In this document: piece by piece, positions 1 to 10,348 of the stretch
Numbering within the stretch: the stretch's first letter is position 1
Layout: every line of letters starts with the position of its first letter
NCBI RefSeq assembly: GCF_000485595.1
Contig: NW_014577095.1
Coordinates: 95,159-119,202, forward strand
DNA from: Priapulus caudatus
Taxonomy: Eukaryota; Priapulida; Priapulimorpha; Priapulimorphida; Priapulidae
Direction: 5' to 3'
Length of the DNA stretch: 24,044 nt
Translations under genes and position numbers: made by a program
The notes under the pieces: model-generated
The model's database searches: none
Told to the model about the DNA's origin: nothing
The model's input: only the letters and a program-made list of their open reading frames with translations

Positions 1-23
1 GGTTAGGGTTAGGGTTAGGGTTA
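1..23 (+). repeat. Telomere-type TTAGGG run at the window edge
   Basis: About four GGTTAG units begin the window and then stop at unrelated DNA. A true left chromosome end would read CCCTAA on this strand, so this is the wrong orientation for a terminal telomere and is better read as an interstitial run or the edge of a repeat cut by the window. A longer array of the same unit lies at 18333-18397. Confidence 0.75.
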
Positions 24-576
24 TGTGGGCATAAAAACTCTGGGCTGCCGGCGATGTAGCAATCGATTTCTTAGACTGTCGCGAGTTTTTATACGTGTGG
101 CGAATCATGCGTTGATGCGTTGAGTGTGCGGCGATTATCTAGTCGCCCCGCCGGACCAGCTGACACGAGCAAGCAGTCGCCCGGTCAATTTTCTAATCGC
201 CACTGGCGACTGGGCGACCGCTAGTTTCTCACGCTGTGGACATCTCACCTATCTTTTTGAACACTTCCACAACTTTACACCAGGTATTTATGCTGTTATT
301 CCTCAAAGTCCGCACTTATTGAAATTACATTTCAAATCATGTGGCGTGCGCACGAGTAATGTCACCGGATATGTTGGCAAAACGCAAGGCAGCTATGGTG
401 CATGTATTATTAACGGGGGTGTTCCTGCTTGTGCTCCCGATTGTGCGCACATTGGCGCATCAGGGCGAGTTTACCGACCACCCCGTTAATAATACATGCA
501 CCCTTTCACGTACAATAGCTGCCTTGAGTCACATCAGTTGGACCATTTGCTTAGATTACAGCTATGGCAGAATGTG

Positions 577-610
577 CTATAGCCCTGCGGCAGCGATCCG
601 CGGGCTATAG
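577..610. repeat. Stem-loop ending in GGGCTATAG
   Basis: The arms CTATAGCCCTGCGG and CCGCGGGCTATAG pair over 13 bases with one bulged T, around a loop of about 7 bases. The right arm runs into TACTAGAGCT and then TAG repeats. A related string, GGGCTATAGGCACTAGAGCT, occurs at 20470-20489 next to an AGT repeat, so the two look like members of one dispersed repeat. No function is evident. Confidence 0.6.
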
Positions 611-680
611 TACTAGAGCTAGTAGTAGTAGTAGTACTACTACTACTAGTACTAGTACTAGTACTGAGTACTAGTAGTAG
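611..680. repeat. TAG/CTA trinucleotide repeat with self-complementary arms
   Basis: Runs of AGT/TAG are followed by runs of CTA and ACTAG, then more TAG. Because TAG and CTA are complementary, the tract can fold on itself. Similar AGT-type simple repeats occur near 18720-18850 and at 20418-20440. Confidence 0.8.
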
Positions 681-826
681 AAAAAGTTTTAATTTTTAAA
701 TTACTAATTAGAATTTACCAATACCAGAATTGCCAAGGAATAAATAAATAATTATCAATTTTTTAGTTACAACAATTGTAAAAAAATTGTTTACTTGCTT
801 TGGTAAAAAATGTTAACACTATAACT

Positions 827-933
827 ACAGGCCCTTGGAGGCTCAAATTTCAAGAAGAGTATAAGAGCGAAGCGGCGTCGCTTCGCTCTTATACTCTTCT
901 TGAAACTTGAGGCTTGAGCCTCCAAGGGCCTGT
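827..933. repeat. 107-base near-perfect palindrome (foldback element)
   Basis: The ends ACAGGCCCTTGGAGGCTCAA and TTGAGCCTCCAAGGGCCTGT are exact reverse complements. The inner arms (CAAGAAGAGTATAAGAGCGA and its complement) also pair, leaving a very small loop near 875-880. The right arm carries a 7-base insertion near 908-915 that partly duplicates the adjacent sequence. The structure fits a tiny foldback element or an inverted-repeat MITE made almost wholly of its terminal repeats. No clear target duplication is seen. It lies about 180 bases upstream of the first recognisable PAF1 exon. Confidence 0.85.
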
Positions 934-1113
934 GCACTAACTGAGACATGTTTTTCAGACTATTGCATTGCCTGGTCTCACTTGTAATCCTCTTGATGAA
1001 ACCAATAACATTAGGTGCACTTACATGGTTTTTACCAGACTAACATTAGAACAAAATGGTTGCAAATTCATAGTTACTAACATCTCCAATCTTATCTATT
1101 TACGTCATCGTAG

Positions 1114-4100
1114 GTCAGACCTCGTTGTGAGAGTCAAGTACTGCAATACATTGCCTGATATCCCATTTGATCCAAAGTTTATCACATATCCATTTGAGTC
1201 AAACAGGTAGGTTATAGTTGTTTTCTCCAAAGTATTATTGTTTAGTAATAGATTCCTGTGAGAAAGCAGGATATTTATTGCAGTAAGAATTTAATATTTA
1301 ATTTTAATAACGTGCAACATACCTAGGTGCTTCACTGGTTCACAGGCTATGCATCAAAATCACATAATCTAGTGAATCTGTATAAGTAGTTATTAGATAT
1401 CTTAATTTTTGATTGATCTTGATATTTTGTGCAACATCAACTGCTAGTGTCTAACTTTCTGTATACGATATAAAAGCCATGTTTCACCGAGATGTTTGTA
1501 GATTTGCATTATGATTTGTATTATATCCAGGTTTGTTCAGTATAATCCAACATCTCTGGAACGAAACTACAAGCATGATCTTCTCACTGAACATGATCTT
1601 GGAGTTAATATAGATCTGATTGATCCAGACACGTACAAGGTTGACTATAATGGTAATCACTTGCTAAGAATCATGTCATAATATGATGCTCGTGTGCATG
1701 TACTTTATGCTGGTCCTGTGTATGTGTGTGTGCGTGCGTACATGTGAGTGCGTGCATGAGGGAGTATGTGTGTGTGTGTGCGTGTGTGTGTCTGTGTGTG
1801 TGCATACTGCATATATGTGCATTATATGTGATTCATTTTTACAAATTTATTTAGGGAAATATGGAAGGAGCATCACATATTAATATATATATAAATTCTG
1901 TAATAACCAGTCATATTAATATAGATTCTAGCACTATCTATGTAGAAGTCAATGTCCATTCTACACAGGTACATTCGGTATAGTTTCAGCTCTGTATCTT
2001 GTTACTTGCTGAACTCGTGAGAATAAACGTGGTCATGTTTTGCAACCATTAACAGATGTGCTGGACCCAGCTGATGAGAAGTTACTGGAGGAGGACGTTG
2101 CAACCCCGCAGGACTCGAAGCGCTCTCGCCAACACAGCAAGACTGTCTCCTGGATGAGAAAGACAGAGTACATTTCCACTGAGTACAACCGATTCACGCC
2201 AAGTGCAGAGAAGGCAGAGGCTAAGTAAGTACATGCCCGTGCATCACATGAAGTTGTTGTCTGACAGCTACTATAGGTAGATAATGTTTATTAAGCACCA
2301 TTACTTCACAGTAATTACAAATAATGCAGAAAAAAATTGTACACGAAAGATAGCTTGCCAAAGTGAATAGCCACATTAATATCAGCTGTCATTTCTCCCT
2401 CGAATTCAGTGTCACAGTTGTTTTGCTGATAGTTACGATACAGATGTGGCAGTGTTTGGCATCGGTGTTAAATAAATCAACAATATTGTTGCTCTTCAAT
2501 ACGAAAGGATTGGATACAGTGTGCGAAAGAAGTTCAAGGAAGATGATATGTATAAGGACAGAGAGAGTCAACTGCAGGCAATTGACAAGTCGTTCGAGCA
2601 AGCCAATGAGCCAGTAAGTGTTGGTCATGCCATTAAGTCATGCTTGGTGACCAATATGTTAAGTTCTCGTGAGTATTGTGGTAATCCTTCTCATCCAGTC
2701 CATATCATACTAAAAACACTACTTGACATGTGAAATCACATAGGTAATTTTTTTATGAAAATTTCCAGATTGAACGGTCAAATTGTCAGACCACTGAAAT
2801 AATAACTGTTGGCATATTTTCCATGTAAGCATTGGTTTTGCTGTTCTGTAATTTGTAAATATAGATGAATGAGCTACAATTGATGATCTAGTTTTACATA
2901 CATTTATTTAAAATGATAAGTAATTCGATCATGGCATACAGTCTGCGGTTAGTACAGTGTATCTTTGCACTCATACTTTATATGGGTTATATAGTTTATT
3001 CATAATGAATGTTTTATTTTTACCATAGTGCGTGTGTGCATTTATTTAAGATTACTCATGTGCATTTTAATAGACTGCTTGGCACCTGTTACTTTACAGA
3101 TTGCTAAGCACTACAGCAAACCAGGTGTGACACCAGTTGAAGTCCTACCATTGTTTCCTGATTTTAATGTAAGTGAGGTCTAATGTAACCAAAAGGTTCT
3201 AAAAATATTCACGGAAATGCCGCATTCTTACTTCGAGTGTAGGACCATCACTGCCCAGCATGTATAGTATTGGTAATCACTTTGTTCCATTAGTTGTACT
3301 TTATTTGTAGGGCTGGATACATCCATGTGCCCAGGTAATCTTCGACAGAGATCCAGCACCACAGGGTATCTCTCAGCCTGCACAGCTGGAGGAAATGTCA
3401 CAAGCACTCATCAGGTAATCGCAGTTAGTTTAAATTTTATGGTGTGTGTATTGACTTATATTCAGTAGTCTTGCTGAGTAGTAGACCCCTCACCCCCAAA
3501 TGGGAAATGTCCAGGCACAATATGAGTCTGTTTGACCAATTCATGCACAATAGCTCTATTGCATTAACCTTCTGTATAGAATTGGTAAAAAAAATGGTAA
3601 AAAATTATCTTCATTTTGATTAGGTTGCACCTGAGCAAATCTATGTCTTTATCTCTTCCTACTCTCTGTACTCTGCTTATTGGTGTCTGTTTTTCTATTC
3701 TACTTCTCTGTTACCATCTGCACATTTCCTCTCTATGCCTCTCCCTTCCCATTTTGCTTTACTTTTCCTTTTCTCTCTATCGCCCTCTCTCTCCCCCTCT
3801 CCCCTCTCTTTCTATCTCACGCTACGTCCTCTCTATCTCATTCTATCCTCACCTGGCTATTAATTTGTTCCGCCCACTATTTATGTTGCTTTTACTCTAC
3901 CACGCTTCCTCTTTTCTGTAACCCTTCTGTATCCGGTATCCTAGCATGTTCTATTTTCACTCATCTCACTAATCTCTCAATATACTCATTTATAATTGTA
4001 AACCTTTCCTTTTGTTAACATGACAGAGGTATGATGGACGAAGAAGGGAACCAGTTTGTCGCGTACTTCTTGCCAACAGAAGAGACGTTGAAGAAGAGAA

Positions 4101-6342
4101 AGCGAGACCAAGAAGAAAGTATTGAGTACAATGATGAGGAAGTGTAAGTTGTCCATACCTTGGATTATAGGTCTTCATCTTCTTATCTAGTTTTAGAAGT
4201 TTCAGAATATAGAAGCCATCACCCTGTTGCCCATTTATTAACAATAGTCTTGCCAGGTGTTGTGTTACCTATTTGTACTACAGGAAGTCGCCAGGTCTGG
4301 CACATTATACCAGTTTTATAGGGCCTGTCGTTTTCACGTTAATTTTGGCCCTTATTCCAAAAGGAAAGGCTGTTTATTTACAATGAGTAATTGCGTTTCC
4401 AAGCTTAGCTGGCACCCAGGTTTGATGCCAGTGCTAGGGCCTAAATTAATAAGAAACTAAAACCAACATCCACTATTATTCCAGAGTTGATGACATGATA
4501 TACGAGTCTGGTTAAAATGTGGTTTAGGAACACAAAATGGGTCTAATGTTTGCTGCCTGCTCTGTCACAGATATGATTACACCATAGCGAGGTCGTATAA
4601 CTGGACGGTGAAGAACAAGGCTTCAAGAGGCTATGAAGAGAACTATGTGATCATCTTCCACAAAGATTCTGTCAGCTACAACGAACTAGAAACAAAGTAT
4701 GAACACACATCTAATTGGATTTTATATCATAAAATGTCATAAGTAGATGAATGCAGTCATTAGCTGAACACTGGGTAATTGGTAGTTTCCTGTGTGTTCC
4801 TGCAGGGTTTGTCTCAGCAAGCGGCGGATGAAGGATGGAAGTTTCCATACGCAGAAGTCCAGACTGTTAGTCCGACACAGGCCCCTCACTGAGATGGAAC
4901 ATAATGCACAGGTAAGCCTCTCTGTGCTCACTTAACCACATATGTTTAACTCCGAATATGAAAGGTTGTATTCATACGTAGAAAAGGGCGTAAACATAAT
5001 GTTGACGTAGAGTCACATTAGATTTATTTGAATGTGACCTTTTCACGCTACTGTATATAAATCATGTGGTGTAGATTCGGGTAAATTGTAACGTTGGCAT
5101 ACTGTCATACTGTCACACTGAAAATGACAGTGTCATATTCTCATGTACAATATGAGTAAATATAACGTTGGTTTAAACTTGAAAGTCTCTGTCATTAGCA
5201 GCACCTTTGCTATGATATAAGTAGCCTGTAAGCAGGCCTATTGAAGATAATATAACAATATCATTGCCAAACTAGGCTGGGTAGACAGGAGATAAATTCA
5301 AACGTCAATAATATCATGAAATAATTTTGCGTATGTATTTTAAGCAGTATTGTACTATGTTAACATTGCAGCAAGCACGGTTGAAAGCCCTTGAGCCACC
5401 TACTGAAGAAGATGAAGAAGACATTGCTGAAATGGAAGAAGAGGAGAAGGTTGACCAGTCTGGTAAGAGATTCAGTGTGAGGGAGAAGTTGTTCAGGTTC
5501 GAATTCTTCCGTTAATACTTCCATGAATTGTTTCGATTGATTTCTTCCGGGGATTCTTCATATGTGAAGTAGGTACACTGCTAAGGGTTGACAGACACTA
5601 ATAGGTGATGAAATGCTGTCTCATATTTACATTGTTTGTGTGTGGTGAGATGGCATCTGGTTTTGTTTAGATGAAGATAAAGCAAGTGGATCTGATAAGG
5701 AAGGTAGCGACCACGAAAGTGTGGCAGGCAGCCAGAGGTCACGCATCCGGTCAAGGTCACACAGTCAGTCAAGGTCACGCAGCGGATCAAGGTCTCCGAG
5801 TCGGTCAAGATCCCGATCCCGGTCTGGATCTAGATCGCGGTCAAGAAGTCGTTCTGGATCAGGGTCACCTAGTGGTAGCGAAGCAGGCAGTGGCGGGAAT
5901 GCAAGTGACCAACACAGCGGCAGTGAGAAAGGTATGTGTCAGGTAGCTGGGCAGCTAATCTGCATTGTGGGAGAGTGGGTGGGGCAATGCGCACTTACAG
6001 TGCCCTTCGTGAGTTCCATTAAAAACCAAGGGTGATAACTATAGGTAACTTTTTATGCATATCAGCTGTTTCTTAATTAAACATTAGGTGGCATGGATCT
6101 GTTACTTATATTGAGGTCATGAAGATAGTAATCACTACAGATGACAGTGTTATCAGCACCAGTGAAGACAGATCCTTGTGCATATTATTGTAATTGGGTT
6201 GTGACTTTCTGTTTGTATAGCTGGTAGTGATGCTGAGCACTCAGGAGGAAGCAGTGGGAGTGAGAGTGAAGAGGAACAGGTCAAAGCCAATGCAGAGAAG
6301 GAAATCTTTGGCAGTGTCAGTGGAAGCGAGGACAGTGATTAG
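1114..6342 (+). CDS. PAF1: PAF1 homologue, RNA polymerase II-associated factor 1 (12 exons, N-terminus missing)
   Basis: PAF1 is a core subunit of the nuclear Paf1 complex (with CTR9, LEO1, CDC73, RTF1), which travels with RNA polymerase II and supports elongation and co-transcriptional histone modification. Exons: 1114-1206, 1531-1652, 2056-2224, 2508-2613, 3100-3168, 3311-3414, 4027-4143, 4571-4696, 4806-4911, 5372-5462, 5671-5931, 6221-6342 (TAG stop). All junctions are GT-AG and phases agree, giving 494 residues; human PAF1 is 531. Diagnostic matches in order are [113 protein letters not shown] and [16 protein letters not shown], then an acidic stretch. The C-terminal tail has a long arginine-serine region (about residues 390-435) ahead of EKEIFGS and SEDSD. 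The start-codon exon is not identified; a possible extra upstream exon at 959-1014 (acceptor TTTTTCAG, donor GTGCAC, phase-compatible) shows no convincing similarity. Confidence 0.96.
1721..1804. repeat. GT-rich microsatellite in PAF1 intron
   Basis: An imperfect TG/TGCG repeat lies in the intron between the exons ending at 1652 and starting at 2056. It creates a cysteine-valine-rich open frame that is an artefact. Confidence 0.85.
3650..3930. repeat. Pyrimidine-rich (CT) tract in PAF1 intron
   Basis: The intron 3415-4026 carries a long C/T-rich stretch with CTCTCT and CCCTCTC runs. It gives serine/leucine-rich open frames in two registers that are not genes. It ends about 100 bases before the acceptor at 4026, so it is not simply the acceptor's polypyrimidine tract. 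Confidence 0.7.
5736..5868 (+). other. PAF1: Arginine-serine (RS) repeat segment within PAF1 exon 11
   Basis: This part of exon 5671-5931 encodes about 45 residues that are nearly all RS, GS and PS dipeptides. RS tails are known as phosphorylated interaction regions of splicing factors. Human PAF1 has only a short RSRSHSRS patch, placed after its IFGSD motif; here the RS region is much longer and lies before EKEIFGS. Low-complexity codons keep the other two forward frames open here too, but the splice-consistent frame is RS. Confidence 0.85.
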
Positions 6343-6882
6343 GCATGCAGTACATCAGTTGCGTATATACTGGCATCACTGTAAATGTCGACACCATGCA
6401 CACACGTCCATGTTTCTGTTAAACTACTGATTAGTGATGATAATTAGTTACCTGGCAATTATTGCATATTGGAAGAAAATTAATACTATCATTGTGAAAC
6501 TAGTGATTCATTGTAAATACATTCGTTTTGAAGATAACTGGTTTTGTTCATTTACACTGTTTCAGTTGTAGCTGGGCTATATTTGTAAACAGTTGAAGTC
6601 ATGATATCAGTCTCTAAATATTTCATTATTGTTAATTATTCCAATGTACACACAATGAACCACTAAACGTTACGTACATATGGAAGTTCATCGTAATGGT
6701 AAATTACAGTTTAATATAAGACATGAAATTGTTTATGGCACAACCTCTCCTTGGAGCCTTCTTTGACGCGGACGTATAATATAGGGTAGGTATAGGTATA
6801 GGTATAGGGTCTCATTGTATAGGGCAACAGACAAACAGACTATTTTAACCATATATTTGATGGAGTTCCAGAATGTAATGCA

Positions 6883-6888
6883 AATAAA
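6883..6888 (+). promoter_or_regulatory. Candidate PAF1 polyadenylation signal AATAAA
   Basis: This is the first canonical hexamer after the PAF1 stop at 6342, implying a 3' UTR of about 560 bases. A second AATAAA is at 7021-7026. Chosen by motif alone. Confidence 0.4.
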
Positions 6889-7048
6889 AGACGAGTGCTG
6901 AAGCAATCGAGATGCTTGCAATAATAAGCTTTACGATTCTATGACTATTGCAGATCATTGCATGTTACGTTTGACGGTGCACTGAAACACTACGTAAAAA
7001 ATGACAGATCCGCCAAGGAAAATAAATGGTGTCTTTAGACATCAATAC

Positions 7049-7054
7049 TTTATT
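7049..7054 (-). promoter_or_regulatory. Candidate distal BTBD7 polyadenylation signal
   Basis: TTTATT on the given strand reads AATAAA on the minus strand, in the context ACAATAAAG. A nearer minus-strand AATAAA is at 9904-9899. Which is used cannot be told from sequence. Confidence 0.25.
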
Positions 7055-7566
7055 GTACACGTACATAACAACAATGCAGTAGTTTACTTGGGCACGTACT
7101 GGTGCTCACACATTCCTCGAAACCTCTGCCATACCAAGCTGCTCTCACCTAATAACATGTTTGCTATTCAGTGTGAACTACTGCATAGGATCATCAGGCT
7201 AGTGTGATCTCTAGCAGAGCTGAGCAAGCACGATGCAATAACCTCGGCAGACCTAGACCTGTGGGTAGTGTGGGGCACAACCAGAAAGCAACAAATGTCA
7301 GTAACATGCAGCAGAACATTGCTTTTTAAGAAAATGCAGACACTATAAAAAAAGAATAGGTTTATAATCATATAATCAACGTATATCATTGAAAATTGGC
7401 ACCCTGGTACAGTATCTCTAAAGCAGTACATCCTACTGGTGACTGCAATGCTTTGCAGTTAAAAATGAATTTGTGCCGATACTGAAGGAACACAACCAAT
7501 TTTTACAAATGCAGCTGGGTACAAACGGGCAGCTACAAACAGCTTGGACATTTTAAGAGGTACTAC

Positions 7567-7646
7567 ACCAACACACACACACACATGTATAATATAAACA
7601 TATTACACGAACACACCGCGCACACTCGTACATACTCGTGTGTGTA

Positions 7647-7685
<39 letters not shown>

Positions 7686-7686
7686 T
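7567..7686. repeat. (CA)n and (TG)n(TA)n microsatellites in inverted order
   Basis: A CA run (7567-7584) is followed about 50 bases later by a TG run (7637-7670) and a TA run (7671-7684). The CA and TG runs are complementary and could pair. Ordinary simple-sequence DNA. Confidence 0.85.
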
Positions 7687-8846
7687 GAAAGATGGTCCCT
7701 TTACCTAATGTTCAGCAAGACTAGGTGTGGATACAAACAAGTTTATAGACATCCTCATCTTCACGACAACATCTGTCTCTCGTTTCACGTGCTGTCTCAA
7801 AGAACATTGTAGCCACAGTTACAACGAATGCTTCATTGCTGTAGCATACATGCTCCCGGCAAACACATATTAAACATCAGATGTTGTCATTTCTCCAGCA
7901 GACTCGAATAAAGTCACTCACACGTGATTTAATTATGTTTAAATGGAGATGAGAGTGGTGAGATGAAGTAAAATAGTGATATGCACTGATGATCTCCGTT
8001 AACTATCTATTTCATAGCGGCACCTCGGCAATGAATAGTACTTAGAAACCCCCAACAAAGAAAATCTACATACTCCATATACATCCCCATCTGTGTCGCG
8101 CTCACTGGATGGCGAGTGAGTCAGCTCACACTGGTAGCTGGCAGAACACAGATCGAATCGAACCCGAAAGGGTGATTACTGTCTGTCGAGAGCCGACCGA
8201 GGCGTCACACTATTGAGGTATATCCTGTTGAATACAGCGTGCAATGATGACGTCATGCAGGTGTAGCATGCCACCAGCTGGTCAGGTGGATTTCTTGTGT
8301 AAGGTGAGTGACACGGAAGAGAGTAAACTGAATCACAAACTTGCACCAAAATTTCACAAGCTGACACTCTTTGAAGAAGCACAACTGACTAGGGACGTCT
8401 CGTAACAATATGTCTATTAAAATATCGAAAAAACCGACAACTTTACACAACGTTCATCATCAGCATGGGGTTAGTGTTAAAAAGGGAAACATTTGTACAA
8501 TACCAAGACACCAGACACTGGCGATTGACACAGATTCAGAATGTAGCAACTGACAATGAGCTCACTTCTATATCAATGCAACACTAAGAAGGAATAACAT
8601 ATATGACAATACCGTCGATATGCTTTGCTTAGACGTGGCATATACCCACACACACGCAGGCACGCACACACATAGCTTTCATAATATACATATATCAAAT
8701 ATTTTACTTGTTTTCAACCTGATGAAGAACTGGATACATTTTTGGAGTAAATGCGAAAGTAATGCGCCGGCAAACAAATGCTATAGGTTCCGCATTCTGT
8801 TGATTCCGCATGTCTAAAAGACATATGAAAGTAAGCAGGTTATAAT

Positions 8847-8856
8847 ACACACACAC

Positions 8857-8902
<46 letters not shown>
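8847..8902. repeat. (AC)n(AT)n microsatellite
   Basis: A short AC run (8847-8856) is followed by about 40 bases of alternating AT. The tyrosine/isoleucine-rich open frame across it is an artefact. Confidence 0.9.
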
Positions 8903-8906
<4 letters not shown>

Positions 8907-10348
8907 GATAGAACATACCATATAAACACTCGAGTGATAACCATGATCATGGATATTCTTTAGTCGTTAAATTAATGTGAAACCCCCGCCAGTCCCAATT
9001 TCAATTCCCCATTTTGATTTCACTTTATAACCTATAACAAAATCCATAAAAATTAGCCAACCCTGCTCGAAAGTTACCAGTCCCGGAAAAGTCAATGATG
9101 AGATTGGCCAAATGGATTGCTGGTTCAAATAAATAAGATGTAGACTGAATTTGCCAAGTGATTAATGAAGGTCTAGTGAACGTATGTGGCAAGTTTCGAG
9201 TCCACCTTCCGAAAACAATAGATAAGCTTCCTGTGGGTAATTCACTAAAAACATTCTGAACAGTGCCAAATTGCTGCACGCTGCATACATGAACTAATTC
9301 CAAGTGTGTCGCAAGTTAAAATACAGTTTACATGATAAAAATTCTAATAAAAATAAAAAAGCTATATTAATTTACTAGTTATGGATAGCAAAGCAGACAT
9401 TTACCCTACGTAAATGCATCTGTTAACACAGTTTTAATTTGATAATGTCTGTGACTTACTATTCATGTGTTCGTATTCATCAAAATATCTATGCACCAGA
9501 TGTGCATTGATACACCTAAACTTTATATTAAATACATTCAATCTATACAATTCTCGTGTTCATAACATCTATAAATCGAGCATGAATTCACTCAATGTTC
9601 ATTGTATTTTTGTTTGCTTATACAAAGTTATTTAACTTCACATTGACAACTTTCATTTGGCAATAATAGCTATTATCATCACTGGATCATGCCACCAATG
9701 TACGAACTGATACGTTAAATATAATTACCTAATTAGGTAAACCCGCATATGCTTCCATTATATCTGATACACGTGCGTGCATGCACATGCACTCAAACGT
9801 GGTTACAAGGCGTTCTATCACTCACCTGGCACACCTATCAATGCCACATTCTTACACATCCGTCACGAACAGCTGCATACCCGTGTCCGTGTGAAACATT
9901 TATTCCTGGCTCCACCACTCGTGCCAATTGTTGCTCATGTATCTGGTACACCAGCGAATGGATGGAGCCAGCAGCAAAAACCAGGAAGAGCATACACCTT
10001 GAATTTCTCACTCGTAGAAAAAGATAGCAGCCGTTGTCCTGCATGCCAAATGCAATGAAACAATTAGCCCCATCTACTTTTTGAGGATTGTGTAAAAAAG
10101 CATTGTATCACATCTTCACGTAAAAAAGAATGTGATGCAATGCTGCCTGCGACAAATTTCTTACACGACAGACTACCACCGCTCACTGCACGAACTTGGC
10201 AATACAAAGTTTACAACACCAAGATCCCAGAAACCTGTACACCAGCGCTAGACCAAACTCGCACTGTATGTGAGTAGTTAGAGACGAGCGTCCTACGCAG
10301 TGGTTTACGAGTGATATGCAGTTAGTATATGTGGAGCAAGCTGTCGGC

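Larger units (their letters stand above)
24..1113. other. Upstream region of PAF1, no gene recognised
   Basis: This stretch precedes the first recognisable PAF1 exon. Open frames of 80-121 codons exist (for example 124-489) but resemble no family I know and show no gene-like features. Bases 60-230 hold several short TAGTCGCC/GGCGAC-type motifs in both orientations, which suggests repeat-derived DNA. It also holds a stem-loop (577-610), TAG/CTA simple repeats (611-680), an AT-rich stretch and a large palindrome (827-933). The PAF1 start codon should lie here or to the left of the window; I could not find it. Confidence 0.5.
6343..10348. other. Convergent intergenic region, probably two 3' UTRs
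   Basis: No gene is recognisable on either strand over 4 kb. PAF1 ends at the left and BTBD7 (minus strand) ends at the right. The region is AT-rich with microsatellites at 7567-7686 and 8847-8902, and short period-6 GTATAG repeats near 6786-6820. Candidate polyadenylation signals are AATAAA at 6883-6888 (+) for PAF1, and AATAAA on the minus strand at 9904-9899 or 7054-7049 for BTBD7. If the distal one is used, BTBD7 has a ~3.3 kb 3' UTR that nearly abuts the PAF1 end. Open frames at 9749-10058 (both strands) have no family similarity that I can see. Confidence 0.5.

Noticed and set aside
1-23. A chromosome end at the left edge
   Set aside because: The strand orientation is opposite to a left telomere and the run is too short.
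968-1113. In-frame extension of the first PAF1 exon to the left (frame from 968)
   Set aside because: It has no PAF1 similarity before the Ser-Asp-Leu codons, and a good acceptor TAG ends at 1113, so the exon is taken to begin at 1114.
8247-8256. ATGACGTCAT palindrome as a CRE promoter element
   Set aside because: A perfect 10-base palindrome, but there is no start of a gene near it; a similar string at 18477 belongs to a transposable element arm.
9749-10058. Overlapping open frames of 92-93 codons and an opposite 68-codon frame
   Set aside because: No recognisable motifs, mutually overlapping on both strands, and start at non-ATG codons in part; most likely BTBD7 3' UTR or intergenic.
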